Of a stretch of DNA of 64,000 nucleotides, positions 27,989 to 36,840 are shown one piece after another; within the stretch, counting starts at the first letter, position 1; every line of letters starts with the position of its first letter. The translations under genes were made by a program, and so were the position numbers. The DNA is taken from contig CAZLBC010000014.1 in NCBI GenBank assembly GCA_964557575.1, forward strand, positions 1 to 64,000, read 5' to 3'. A model generated the notes under the pieces. The model saw nothing but the letters and a program-made list of their open reading frames with translations. It did not search any database and was not told where the DNA came from. Source of the stretch: CAZLBC01 sp964557575 (GTDB taxonomy: Bacteria > Planctomycetota > Phycisphaerae > SM23-33).

Positions 27989-28591
27989 CTACCCGGCATC
28001 TGCGTCAAAAAGTCGCCTGATTTCCTCCTCGGTTATCTGCTCGGCGGGATCGATCGGCCTGCTCCGCTGCCGTCGCACATGCTCAAAGAAATGCTTGACG
28101 TTATCCGGGGCGGACTTGATCATCTGGGCAACGGCGTAGTACATCAGAGATATGTCGGCTCCCGCGGCAACCCCCTTGATCAACCCGGTCTTCCTGTCGT
28201 TCCTGTTGTCCAGGGTATCGTAAAATCTATCGATCACCGCGTCGACCGTGCCATACTCGATGTTCTCTTCGGCAACCACCCTGTTGGAAACGCGCGAATA
28301 GGGCAACCGCAATGCGCGCAGGACGTACAGCGCTTCACCCGGCAGGCGGTCGCCGTGTTCGAACCCCTCGACGAAGTCAGGACCGCTCTGGCCCGGCAGC
28401 AGTATGTGCGGTCTCTGCAATACCATGGTCCCCTGCCGGGTGATGGAACGATCCGCAACACCGGGATGGGCGGCAACCAGCAGATAGTGCAGTTCGGTAT
28501 CGCCGAACGTGTGCAGCATCGCCTGGTAGTCCCTGATAATTTCAGTTCTCTGCCAGTATTCGTTGAATTGGTCCCGGTCCATATCAGGCAT
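27989..28591 (-). CDS. Conserved-looking hypothetical protein, 200 aa
   Basis: I do not recognise this family. It is a soluble protein with balanced charge, no signal peptide and no membrane helix. Notable segments are EYWQRTEIIRDYQAML at the N-terminus, HYLLVAAHPG, RPHILLPGQSGPDF in the middle, and a helical C-terminal half (VDAVIDRFYDTLDNR) ending in an acidic EQITEEEIRRLFDADAG. The long, evenly coded frame and short spacing (39 bases) to aroB on the same strand support a real gene. The ATG at 28591 is used; ATG 28582 is also possible. Confidence 0.6.
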   Translation of the reverse strand: MPDMDRDQFNEYWQRTEIIRDYQAMLHTFGDTELHYLLVAAHPGVADRSITRQGTMVLQRPHILLPGQSGPDFVEGFEHGDRLPGEALYVLRALRLPYSRVSNRVVAEENIEYGTVDAVIDRFYDTLDNRNDRKTGLIKGVAAGADISLMYYAVAQMIKSAPDNVKHFFEHVRRQRSRPIDPAEQITEEEIRRLFDADAG

Positions 28592-28630
28592 AGTACCACG
28601 TCGGTTCAGGAATAAAGGTCCCCGCCTCGG

Positions 28631-29758
28631 TCATGAACTCCCGCTTTCCCGGAGAAAGGCAACTGCCCCTGCTACTTCATTTTCGGTCAAATCATCGTAG
28701 ATATCCACGCTGCCGACAGCGGACGGCAGAACCATCCGTATCTTGCCGCCGAGGGCCTTCTTGTCGTGCTGCATGATCTCCCAGATCTCCGCCGGATCGA
28801 GGCCCTCTTTGCGTACGGGGAGCTGAAGGGAATCGAGCACGTCCTCGATCCGCTGGGCCTCCTCGGCGGTCAGCAGCCCCCTGGCGACAGCGATATGGTT
28901 TTCGGCCGCCATCCCGAGGCTTATCGCCTCGCCGTGACGGATGGCCCCGTACCCCGCCGCCGCTTCCACGGCATGCCCGATGGTATGACCGTAGTTGAGG
29001 TGGGCCCGGATCCCCGACTCCAGCTCATCCGCGGAAACCACGGATGCCTTGATAGAAACATTCCTGGCAATCAGTTCGACCATCAGGTCGCCGTCAAATG
29101 CCAGGCGCCGGTCCGGCCCCGAGACCGTGAGAGCAGCGGCATGCTCATCGAGAAAATCGAGCAGTGCGGCGTCTCTGATCACCGCATGCTTCACACACTC
29201 GGCCATACCGTTCGCCAGTTCGGCCCGGGGAAGGGTGCGGAGGGTTTCGACGTCTATCACCACGCCGGCGGGCTGATGAAACGAGCCGATCAGGTTCTTG
29301 CCCGCCGCGTGGTCAACGCCCGTCTTTCCCCCGGTCGATGCATCGACGTCGGCAAGAAGCGATGTCGGGCACTGCAGCCAGCGCAGGCCGCGCAGGGTCA
29401 CGGCGGCGACAAAACCGGCCATGTCACCCGCCACCCCCCCTCCCAGCGCCACGACGAGCGTACGGCGGTCGACTGGCGGCCGCCGGTTCAACAACCCGTC
29501 GATCAGCGTTGAAGCGACTGCCAGCGTTTTGTGTTCCTCCCCGGCCGGAAATGCGACCGTGAACACTTCGACGCCCCCGGCCCGCAGCGATTCGGTAAGG
29601 GCAGCGGCGTACAGCGGCGAAACGGTGGTCTCGGTGACCACGGCCGCGCGTGAATATCCCTGTTCGCCGACAATGGATCCGACCGCAGACAGCAGGCCGC
29701 TGCCGATTCTGACATCGTAACTGCGGTCACCGAGATCGACCGGTATATGCTGTTCCAT
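28631..29758 (-). CDS. aroB: 3-dehydroquinate synthase
   Basis: Second step of the shikimate pathway, NAD-dependent and metal-dependent. 375 aa from ATG 29758 (MEQHIPVDLGDRSYDV). Motifs are FPAGEEHKTL, VALGGGVAGDMAGFVAA for NAD binding, PTSLLADVDASTGGKTGVD, and the metal-binding HLNYGHTIGHAVEA and RHGEAISLGM. The frame is open further upstream to 29863, but that segment is basic, unrelated to the family and overlaps the previous gene. aroC and aroA are 23 kb away, so the pathway is dispersed. Confidence 0.95.
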   Translation of the reverse strand: MEQHIPVDLGDRSYDVRIGSGLLSAVGSIVGEQGYSRAAVVTETTVSPLYAAALTESLRAGGVEVFTVAFPAGEEHKTLAVASTLIDGLLNRRPPVDRRTLVVALGGGVAGDMAGFVAAVTLRGLRWLQCPTSLLADVDASTGGKTGVDHAAGKNLIGSFHQPAGVVIDVETLRTLPRAELANGMAECVKHAVIRDAALLDFLDEHAAALTVSGPDRRLAFDGDLMVELIARNVSIKASVVSADELESGIRAHLNYGHTIGHAVEAAAGYGAIRHGEAISLGMAAENHIAVARGLLTAEEAQRIEDVLDSLQLPVRKEGLDPAEIWEIMQHDKKALGGKIRMVLPSAVGSVDIYDDLTENEVAGAVAFLRESGSS

Positions 29759-29777
29759 GTTCAAATACCCGCGATTC

Positions 29778-30899
29778 TTATCCGCCGGCCCCCGGAATTT
29801 CGGGCGGATCGTCGAGATGTTTCTCTTGCCGGTACGCCCTGGCCGCCGCCGCGAGATCCGCATCGACTTCCCCGTTGCCGTACATATCGTCGTCGTGAGA
29901 CGTGTCGCGCAGCGGTGTGTACTTGCTTGACAGGTACCGGTCCCCCGCGCGCCCGGTCGACACCTTTTTCTTCAGGAAGAAAAAGAGCACCAGGCCGCCG
30001 AAAATGAAGACGCCGAATATGATGGCTACCACGCCGTACTGGAGACCGGTCATCCCTTCGCCGGGAGTCGGCGGCGCCTCTTCCTGTTCTTCGGCCGCCG
30101 CCCACCAGGACAGTATCACCGGATACGTCCGCATCTTCGCCGGCCGTTTATCATCGATGTCTCCCCGCTGCATGTCCGCGAAGACCTTGTAGAACACGCC
30201 CGCGAATGTGCAGACGGGTCCATCGCGGTACGTACGCTTGTATTCGGTTTTGCCGCTCGGTTCGGGGAGCCCGAGCGGCAGGTGCGGGCAGTAAATACAC
30301 AGCGGCTCCTCTTTGTGGCGGGTGCTGTCGGCATTCGTCCCCCATATTTCGAATACCGGGCTGTTGACCGGCCAGTATTTCTTGTGGGGAGTCAGCAGGC
30401 CGTTGGCGATACTTCTCTTCAGGACCTCGAATACGCGAACGCGCATGCCGAGCACCTCGTGGTATTTCAACGCATCGGGGTTGTTGATAAGCGAGTGATA
30501 ACTCGGCCGGGTGAATTCGGTGAGTGCGGCTTCGTTGATCCGCGGGAGATGCGCGATCTTGCCCATCATCAGGTAAAAACCGTTTTCCTGGACCGGCTCC
30601 ACCCCTTCCCGGACATTCATCAGGACCTGCCGGTCCCGCTCGGTGAAGGCATCCTGGCTCATCGGATCGATAATCTGCTTCTGGATCAACTCCAACTGCA
30701 GGTCGGCATGTGTCTGCTGCGGCCCGGGCGGCGGACCGAAGATCAGCTCCGGAAGCGGGGGCTCGCCGGCCGGTTGCGTTTCCGGGGATTCAGAACCGCC
30801 CGAGGATTCCGCAACAACGTATCCGCTTCCCTGCGCACCCCCCCCCGCCCATGAGAGCGAGATCAAAACGGCAATCGACATTGACAGATATATTTTCAT
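29778..30899 (-). CDS. Hypothetical secreted, membrane-anchored protein (373 aa)
   Basis: No family recognised. A signal peptide (about 1-23) is followed by a Pro/Gly-rich stretch, a long extracytoplasmic domain to about 275, a single membrane helix (about 283-303, GVVAIIFGVFIFGGLVLFFFL) followed by KKK, and a cytoplasmic acidic tail ending ARAYRQEKHLDDPPEIPG. A pair of cysteines (CIYCPHLPLG) and a third in PVCTFAG could form a disulfide or bind metal. The topology is outside domain to inside tail. It precedes aroB by 19 bases on the same strand. ATG 30899 is chosen over a GTG at 30911. Confidence 0.65.
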   Translation of the reverse strand: MKIYLSMSIAVLISLSWAGGGAQGSGYVVAESSGGSESPETQPAGEPPLPELIFGPPPGPQQTHADLQLELIQKQIIDPMSQDAFTERDRQVLMNVREGVEPVQENGFYLMMGKIAHLPRINEAALTEFTRPSYHSLINNPDALKYHEVLGMRVRVFEVLKRSIANGLLTPHKKYWPVNSPVFEIWGTNADSTRHKEEPLCIYCPHLPLGLPEPSGKTEYKRTYRDGPVCTFAGVFYKVFADMQRGDIDDKRPAKMRTYPVILSWWAAAEEQEEAPPTPGEGMTGLQYGVVAIIFGVFIFGGLVLFFFLKKKVSTGRAGDRYLSSKYTPLRDTSHDDDMYGNGEVDADLAAAARAYRQEKHLDDPPEIPGAGG

Positions 30900-30929
30900 G
30901 GTATTCCGCACGCGTCTTTCGATTCCGTA

Positions 30930-30970
30930 TACTCGGCCATCCGGTTATACAACGGCCGAGTACTGTTTTT
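30930..30970. other. Stem-loop with adjoining T-run in the leader of the 29778-30899 gene
   Basis: TACTCGGCC (30930-30938) and GGCCGAGTA (30954-30962) form a perfect 9-bp stem with a 15-base loop. On the plus strand CTGTTTTT follows, like an intrinsic terminator, yet both neighbouring genes run on the minus strand. On the minus strand the hairpin lies about 30 bases before the start codon at 30899, with an A-run before it. It may be a terminator of antisense transcription or a 5'-leader hairpin. Confidence 0.5.
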
Positions 30971-31061
30971 CTTATAACACTAAAGAAGTTTTTTCATAGA
31001 TGGCATTGTCAAAAACACCCTTTTGCAGGTGAAAATCCGCCCGGATTACGATACGGAACGG

Positions 31062-32063
31062 TTACCGCGTACCGGTCCATGAAGGGAGGAGGAACGTGTC
31101 GGTCGTATCGACCGGGGCCTCGCTGCCGTCGTATTCCCTGACATTCCTGACCAGGTATATGTTGTCGCCGTGCACACCGGCATCGGACTCGCTGGCCCAT
31201 TCCACGTGACCGTCGAGGTAGAGGACGTTCTGCCCCGCCCCCCCGTGATTATGACTTATCGGCGAATGCGCTTCCTCGCGGCGGAAGCCGTTGCTGTCGA
31301 ACACGGGGGTTTGATCGCCCAGGATTGCCATCTGCCGCGCGTAATTGGATCCCAGGGCAATTTCTCTTCCTATGGAATGCTGGTAGGAAAAGGACACCAG
31401 CTCGGGGGCGGGGAAATCGGACATACCCTTTTCAACCGCGAAGCTGCTGCCGGCGACCGACGGGCACTGAAATACAACCGGACTCTGCACGTAACCGTCG
31501 GACAGCAACTTGAAGAGAGCCTGCGAGTTGCTTTCCGTATGCTCCCCCGTGCCGCCGAGCCATCGTTTCCGCTGCGTTTTCACGGAGGGCAGCATTTCAT
31601 CGTGATCGAGGGCGTAGGTCTTGAGAGCCGCGCCGATCCGTCCGACCCGGGTACCGCACTGGTTGACGGCGGCTCTCCTGCCGGACGCGATAAATGACGG
31701 GATCAGAATGCCCGCCATAAACAGCAGCACCGCGGCGACGGCCGCAATTTCCCACCGCGAAAACGTCGGCCGGTATGCCCCCCCGCCGTCCCGTCGCATG
31801 CCGAACGTGTTGACGGCATAATTGGACAGACGCGCCCGTTCGATTGTTTTTTCGGCGAGGTTCGCCGGCACCGCCGGCTCGCCGTACCGATCCATGACCG
31901 AGAAGAGATTCCGCACCGCATCTTCTTTCCGTCTGAAACGGTAGTCGTATTCGAGGCGCCTCTCAACCTCGACGCGTTCGGCGGGGACAAGGTGCCCCGC
32001 GAAATAATCCATCAGTTGTTCTTCGTCTCGGGCATCGTAAGGTTTCGGCAGGTCAACCATCAT
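31062..32063 (-). CDS. Anti-sigma-factor-like membrane protein with C-terminal H-X-DG pseudopilin-like domain
   Basis: 333 aa. Residues 1-90 form an acidic/helical cytoplasmic domain resembling anti-sigma factors (EEQLMDYFAGHLVPAERVE, RRLEYDYRFRRKED) but lacking the HxxxCxxC zinc motif. A membrane helix follows at about 105-127 (IAAVAAVLLFMAGILIPSF). The outer part resembles DUF1559/type II pseudopilin tails (VNQCGTRVGRIGAALKTYA, FQCPSVAGSS) and ends with the processing-associated motif HGGAGQNVLYLDGHVEW (H, ten residues, DG). GGAGG six bases before the ATG fixes the start. The first bases overlap the stop of the ECF sigma gene, as expected for a sigma/anti-sigma pair. Confidence 0.8.
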   Translation of the reverse strand: MMVDLPKPYDARDEEQLMDYFAGHLVPAERVEVERRLEYDYRFRRKEDAVRNLFSVMDRYGEPAVPANLAEKTIERARLSNYAVNTFGMRRDGGGAYRPTFSRWEIAAVAAVLLFMAGILIPSFIASGRRAAVNQCGTRVGRIGAALKTYALDHDEMLPSVKTQRKRWLGGTGEHTESNSQALFKLLSDGYVQSPVVFQCPSVAGSSFAVEKGMSDFPAPELVSFSYQHSIGREIALGSNYARQMAILGDQTPVFDSNGFRREEAHSPISHNHGGAGQNVLYLDGHVEWASESDAGVHGDNIYLVRNVREYDGSEAPVDTTDTFLLPSWTGTR

Positions 32064-32685
32064 TGCTCGCCTCCGCATCCGCGGCGACAGTCCAGCGTCC
32101 GGCAAAATCCCTGATTGCGGCGTGCAGTCGTGATTTTACCGTGCCCACGGGAATTCCGAGGATCTCCGCAACCTCCCGGTGCGGCAACGTTTCAAAATAA
32201 CTGAGCAGCAACACGGCCCGGTAGATGGTATTCATGTCGTTGACTACCTTGTGTACGGACGAAACCACCTCCCGGTTCGACGATATTTCTTCAGGGCCCG
32301 GAATATTCGACGGCAGTAATCCCGATACCGACACGGTGCACGCGTCGCCTTCATCGCCGGCCGGCGCATCCAGTGACAGAACGGGCGTCCTGCTTGCCCG
32401 CCGCCGCATGATATCCCGGGCCTTGTTGACGGCTATGGTGTAAAGCCACGGCCGGAACACCCGTGAGGTATCGAAAGCGCCGGCGGACTTGTACACCTGG
32501 AGAAATGCCTCCTGGAACACGTCCTCGGCGATCCCCGAATCACCCGTGAAACGCGAGAGGAAAACGAACAGTTTCTTCTCGTAACGGACCACGAGGTGCG
32601 CGAACGCGTCCCGGTCACCCAGCAAAAAGTCCTCGATCAATTCCTCGTCGGACCTGGTGTCGTCTTCATGTCCCGTTTCTGCCAT
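32053..32685 (-). CDS. RNA polymerase ECF sigma factor
   Basis: 210 aa sigma-70 family, group 4. Region 2 reads RDAFAHLVVRYEKKLFVFLS, DVFQEAFLQVYK and FRPWLYTIAVNKARDIMRRR. Region 4 reads LSYFETLPHREVAEILGIP followed by VGTVKSRLHAAI. A linker of about 45 residues with acidic and Pro/Gly content separates them. It overlaps the downstream anti-sigma-like gene by 11 bases, so the two are translationally coupled. Its regulon cannot be told from this window. Confidence 0.94.
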   Translation of the reverse strand: MAETGHEDDTRSDEELIEDFLLGDRDAFAHLVVRYEKKLFVFLSRFTGDSGIAEDVFQEAFLQVYKSAGAFDTSRVFRPWLYTIAVNKARDIMRRRASRTPVLSLDAPAGDEGDACTVSVSGLLPSNIPGPEEISSNREVVSSVHKVVNDMNTIYRAVLLLSYFETLPHREVAEILGIPVGTVKSRLHAAIRDFAGRWTVAADAEASNDG

Positions 32686-32711
32686 ATCGATCGCGTCACC
32701 CTCGCTGCCGA

Positions 32712-33905
32712 TCAGTTACCCCCGGCGGCGCGCCGCAGCACGCCGGCCAGGATTTCCATCCCGCGATGAAGCAACGTGCGGTCAATCGTCAGCGGCGGCG
32801 CCAGCCTCAAAACATTGTTCCTGGCCACGCAGACCAGGAGCCCTTCGGCGAGACACGCATCCATGACCTCTTTTGCAGACAACGATTCACCCATCGCTAT
32901 GCCGAGCATCATGCCCTTGCCGCGAATCTCCCGGATCGCATCGATCTCCAGCGCCGCTATCGAAGCCCGCAGTTCTTCCCCGAGTGTATGGGCACGGGAG
33001 ACGAGATCCTCGTCCTCGATCAGTTTCATCGCGGCGTTGCCGGCGGCGGTACACAGGGGGTTCCCGCCCATCGTACAGCCGTGGGAACCGGGCCTCAGAA
33101 CATCGGCGTATTTCTCACCCACCAGGCACGCTCCCACCGGCGCACCGCCGCCGATCGCCTTTGCCGCCGTCATGACATCCGGCTCTATGCCGTAATGCTG
33201 GTAGGCAAACCATCGTCCCGTCCTCGCCGGGGCGGTCCAGACCTCGTCACAGACCAGCAGCAGGCCGTACTCGTCGCAGACAGCACGCAGCCCCGCCATG
33301 AATTCGACCGGGGGCACGTTCATTCCCCCCTCGCCCTGGATCGGCTCAACGAAAATACCCGCCGTTTCACCGTCGACCAGTGCCGTGACACTCTCCAGGT
33401 CGCCATAATCAGCCTTGACGTTTCCGGGCATCATCGGGCCGAAACCATCCTGGAAGCTTTCCGGCGTCAGCGAAAGGCTTCCCATCGTCCGGCCGTGAAA
33501 ACAGTTGTGAAACGAAATAAGCTTATGCCGGCCGTCTCCGGCGGCCTTGCGGCATAGTTTTATAGCCGCCTCGTTGGCCTCGGCCCCTGAATGGCAGTAG
33601 AATATTTTTCCCGGAAACGCGTGAGCAATAATCCTTTCGGCCAGTTCCACCTGCGGCCGGCTGGTGAAAAGATTCCCGTGACACGCGAGCTGCGCGGCCT
33701 GTCCGGCAATCGCCTCAACGATGGCGGGATGGCTGTGACCACCGATGCCGGCACCCCCGAAACCGGCGAAAAAGTCGATGTATTCCATGCCGTCCTCGTC
33801 CCATATCCTGGCACCGCTGCCCCGTGCCATGGCGCGGGGGAATCGGCCGTAATTCTCAATGAGCACGCGGCGGCTCGCCTCAACCAGTTCTTTTTGCGTA
33901 TTCAT
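32712..33905 (-). CDS. argD: Acetylornithine/aspartate-family class III aminotransferase
   Basis: PLP-dependent class III aminotransferase of 397 aa, most like ArgD (arginine biosynthesis). Motifs are FFAGFGGAGIGGHSHP, CHSGAEANEAAIKL, FHNCFHGRTMGSLSLT, the Asp in LLVCDEVW, and the PLP lysine in TAAKAIGGGAPVGA. The segment DEVWTAPARTGRWFAYQ is slightly off the common DEVQTGMGRTG form, so another ornithine-type substrate cannot be excluded. AAAAGG precedes ATG 33905; the upstream extension to 33995 is not family-like. Confidence 0.88.
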   Translation of the reverse strand: MNTQKELVEASRRVLIENYGRFPRAMARGSGARIWDEDGMEYIDFFAGFGGAGIGGHSHPAIVEAIAGQAAQLACHGNLFTSRPQVELAERIIAHAFPGKIFYCHSGAEANEAAIKLCRKAAGDGRHKLISFHNCFHGRTMGSLSLTPESFQDGFGPMMPGNVKADYGDLESVTALVDGETAGIFVEPIQGEGGMNVPPVEFMAGLRAVCDEYGLLLVCDEVWTAPARTGRWFAYQHYGIEPDVMTAAKAIGGGAPVGACLVGEKYADVLRPGSHGCTMGGNPLCTAAGNAAMKLIEDEDLVSRAHTLGEELRASIAALEIDAIREIRGKGMMLGIAMGESLSAKEVMDACLAEGLLVCVARNNVLRLAPPLTIDRTLLHRGMEILAGVLRRAAGGN

Positions 33906-34127
33906 GCGTAACCTTTTGATAAAACACCGGTACACTCGAAAAAGAACGGCCCGCGGGGGGCCGATGTTCATACAAAATACACCCTGGCGGCGCAAAGTCG
34001 AGAAAAAACGGGATATCGATTTTTCTGGAATTGAACACGATCCCCTATAAAATAGGTAGCTTCATAATCAGGATCACGATCAGGACCGACAAACAGTTTC
34101 CTCGTATCACAAGGAGTGACAACAGCG

Positions 34128-34877
34128 GTGCCGGGACTCGGTATAAATATCGATCACGTGGCAACGATTCGCGAGGCGAGAAAAACAATCGAACCCGACC
34201 CGGTGCGGGCCGCCGCCGAGGCTGAGATGGGGGGGGCGGACTGCATCACGTTCCACCTGCGCAAGGATCGTCGGCACATCAGCGACCGCGATGCCCGGCT
34301 TCTGAAGGAAACCGTGACGGCCAAGCTGAACATGGAGATGTCGCTCGACGAGGAAATAGTGGGCATCGCCCTGGACCTGTGTCCCGACCAGGTAACCATC
34401 GTGCCCGAGAACCGCGCGGAAATTACCACCGAGGGCGGGCTCCAGTGCGTGGAAAATGCCGAACGACTGCGCGACGTGGCCGAACGTTTCCGCGAGCGGA
34501 ACGTGATGGTCAGCGCGTTCATCGATCCGGATTGCGAACAGATAGAAGCCGCCGCGGGGGCCGGGTGCCCGGCGATAGAGATACACACGGGAAGTTATGC
34601 CAACGCCCTTCGCCCGCCGAACGGGACGCGCCCCGAGGCCGCGGCGGCAGACCGCTGCGTCGATGCTATTCGCGCGGGGCTGTCATGCGCGAAGAATCGC
34701 GGACTCGTCGTTCACGCCGGGCACGGGCTGAACTACCACAACGCGGCGACGATTGCCGCACTCGGCGGCTTCGAGGAATTCAACATCGGGCACGCCGTTA
34801 TAGCGCGGGCCGTGTTCACCGGTCTGCGGCAGGCCGTCAGGGATATGAAAGAACTGCTTGCCCAATGCCGTGATTGA
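34128..34877 (+). CDS. pdxJ: Pyridoxine 5'-phosphate synthase
   Basis: Final ring-closing step of the DXP-dependent vitamin B6 pathway. The 249-aa TIM barrel begins PGLGINIDHVATIREAR, the family hallmark. It continues with ADCITFHLRKDRRHI, NMEMSLDEEIVGIAL, VPENRAEITTEGGL and HAGHGLNYHN. The likely start is GTG 34128, because AAGGAG (34111-34116) overlaps the earlier GTG at 34116 and gives sensible spacing only to the second. It is followed 38 bases later by dapA. Confidence 0.95.
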   Translation: MPGLGINIDHVATIREARKTIEPDPVRAAAEAEMGGADCITFHLRKDRRHISDRDARLLKETVTAKLNMEMSLDEEIVGIALDLCPDQVTIVPENRAEITTEGGLQCVENAERLRDVAERFRERNVMVSAFIDPDCEQIEAAAGAGCPAIEIHTGSYANALRPPNGTRPEAAAADRCVDAIRAGLSCAKNRGLVVHAGHGLNYHNAATIAALGGFEEFNIGHAVIARAVFTGLRQAVRDMKELLAQCRD

Positions 34878-34915
34878 CAGGATGCACGTAACCGCTCGAA
34901 TCAGGAAGGAATTAC

Positions 34916-35800
34916 ATGGCCGAAAAAATCACGCTCCGCGGTTCGATGGTCGCCATCGTAACGCCGTTTGACGGCGAGACCGTCGATTATGATGCCCTGG
35001 GAAGACTGGTTGAATACCAACTCGAAAATGGAACCCAGGGAATCATTCCCTGCGGAACCACCGGTGAAAGCCCGACCCTGAGCCATGAAGAACACGAGAA
35101 GGTCGTGGAGGTCACCGTGGAAAAAGTGGCCGGGAGGGTACCGGTCATAGCCGGCACGGGAAGCAATTCGACGGCCGAGGCCGTGAAACTGACAACACAC
35201 GCCAGACGCGTGGGCGCCGACGCCTGCCTGGTGGTAAATCCCTATTACAACAAGCCGCCCCAGCGCGGCATGTTCGACCACGTCAAGGCCATCGCGGAGA
35301 TAGATCTCCCGATCGTGCTCTACAACATCCCCGGGCGCACCGGGATAAAGCTCGAACCGGAAACCATCGCCGACATGTATGAAAAGATCGACCCGGTCGT
35401 CGCGATCAAGGAAGCCACCGGGAGCCTCGACATATCGTCGGCCATTGCGTCGCTCTGCGAGATAACCATACTCTCGGGCGACGACTCGTTGACCCTCCCC
35501 ATTGCGTCGGTCGGCGGCAAAGGGGTTATCAGTGTACTGGCAAATATCCTCCCGGCCGAGGTGCGCGCCCTCTGCGACGCATTTTTGAGCGGCGACCTTG
35601 AAGCGGCCACACAGCAGCACCTGAAACTCTTCCCGCTGTTCAAGGGCATGTTCTGCGAAACCAACCCGATCCCCATAAAGGCTGCCATGGAAATGGCCGG
35701 CCTGTGCAGCGGACAGGTGCGCCTGCCCCTGGTTCCCCTGGCCGACGAACACCGCCCCGCCCTCGCGAAGATGCTCAAAGAGTTCGGCATCGGCGGATAA
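34916..35800 (+). CDS. dapA: 4-hydroxy-tetrahydrodipicolinate synthase
   Basis: Condenses pyruvate and aspartate semialdehyde for lysine and DAP synthesis. The 294-aa TIM barrel has CGTTGESPTLSHEEH, catalytic Tyr in LVVNPYYNKPPQ, IVLYNIPGRTG, and the Schiff-base lysine in VVAIKEATG, then SGDDSLTLP. AGGAAGGA precedes the ATG. It is in tandem with pdxJ, probably one transcript. Confidence 0.96.
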   Translation: MAEKITLRGSMVAIVTPFDGETVDYDALGRLVEYQLENGTQGIIPCGTTGESPTLSHEEHEKVVEVTVEKVAGRVPVIAGTGSNSTAEAVKLTTHARRVGADACLVVNPYYNKPPQRGMFDHVKAIAEIDLPIVLYNIPGRTGIKLEPETIADMYEKIDPVVAIKEATGSLDISSAIASLCEITILSGDDSLTLPIASVGGKGVISVLANILPAEVRALCDAFLSGDLEAATQQHLKLFPLFKGMFCETNPIPIKAAMEMAGLCSGQVRLPLVPLADEHRPALAKMLKEFGIGG

Positions 35801-35858
35801 CGACCAACGACAGAGACAGTGGTGCAAACAGCGGTGCGGACAGCCGGGGCTCCGCCTA

Positions 35859-36683
35859 CTACTCCCTGACGATTTCCGCCTCCGCCTTCAGTTGATCGAC
35901 GTATTGGTTTATCGCATCCTGGCGAGCCTCTTCGGCAAGGCGCTCGGCAATCCGGTCGCCGGCTTCCTCGAACGGAACGGGGCCGGCCCCAACGCGATCT
36001 TCCAGTTTCGCTATGTGGTAGCCGAACTGTGTCAGAAATATATCGCTGACATCCCCCAACGTCATGTTGAATACCACGTCCTCGAACTCCTCGACCATCT
36101 GCCCCCGGGGAAAGTAACCGAGATCTCCCCCGTCGTCCGCGCAATCGGAATGCTCCCGGGCCAGTTCCTCGAAGTCCGCCCCCTGGTCAAGCTGCATCTT
36201 CACTTCCTGGATCGCGGAATAGGCCTCTTCGCGGGGATGGAGACCGTCGACATGCTTGACAATGTGCCGCACCCTGACCTGCTCGGGAACCTGGAACTGG
36301 TCGCGGTTTTCCTCGTACCACCGACGGCACTGTTCCTCGGTGATTTCCGGGGCCTCGTCCTGGATGCGGTTGACCAGCCGCTCGATCTTCATGTTCAGTT
36401 CGATATCGTGCTTCACCTCATCCTCCGGCGCGTCTTCCACCTGTTCCATGATCGACTCGTACGCCGTTTTCACTTCCTCGGGATCAACGGGAGGTTCCTT
36501 TTCGGCTGACTGGCGAATGAGCATGCGCTCGATGACATTCTCCCTGGCCCACTCCATCAACTGCTCGTCTGATGCGTCCTCGTTGTCGGCGCGTACGTGT
36601 TCGTCGTAATGAGGCTTGAGACGATCGAATTCCGCCGTTACCTCGTTTTCGTCTATCGGTACGCTATTTACGGAAGCCACCAT
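35859..36683 (-). CDS. PpiC-type (parvulin) peptidyl-prolyl isomerase, apparently not exported
   Basis: 274 aa. An N-terminal SurA-like helical region (about 10-125: EVTAEFDRLKPHYDEH, LMEWARENVIERMLIRQ) is followed by a parvulin domain at about 130-230 (VRVRHIVKHV, GADFEELAREHSDCADDGGDLGYF, GQMVEEFEDVVFNM, TQFGYHIAKLED) and a C-terminal helix. Unlike PrsA and SurA it has no signal peptide or membrane helix. AAAGGA seven bases before ATG 36683 makes the long upstream in-frame extension to 36938 unlikely. It is strongly acidic. A cytoplasmic folding role is inferred. It is divergent from hisI. Confidence 0.85.
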   Translation of the reverse strand: MVASVNSVPIDENEVTAEFDRLKPHYDEHVRADNEDASDEQLMEWARENVIERMLIRQSAEKEPPVDPEEVKTAYESIMEQVEDAPEDEVKHDIELNMKIERLVNRIQDEAPEITEEQCRRWYEENRDQFQVPEQVRVRHIVKHVDGLHPREEAYSAIQEVKMQLDQGADFEELAREHSDCADDGGDLGYFPRGQMVEEFEDVVFNMTLGDVSDIFLTQFGYHIAKLEDRVGAGPVPFEEAGDRIAERLAEEARQDAINQYVDQLKAEAEIVRE

Positions 36684-36840
36684 ACTCGTTCCTTTCACGC
36701 ATATGTTCTCGGTCCGGATATCATACCCACGGCGCGGAAAAAAACAAAGGGGCGGCGCGGAATCTCCGGAAAACCGCGGTAGACAGATCACGGTGTGGTT
36801 GGTAGCATGCCTTTCCGATTCCTGGTAAGGAGAATGGTTG

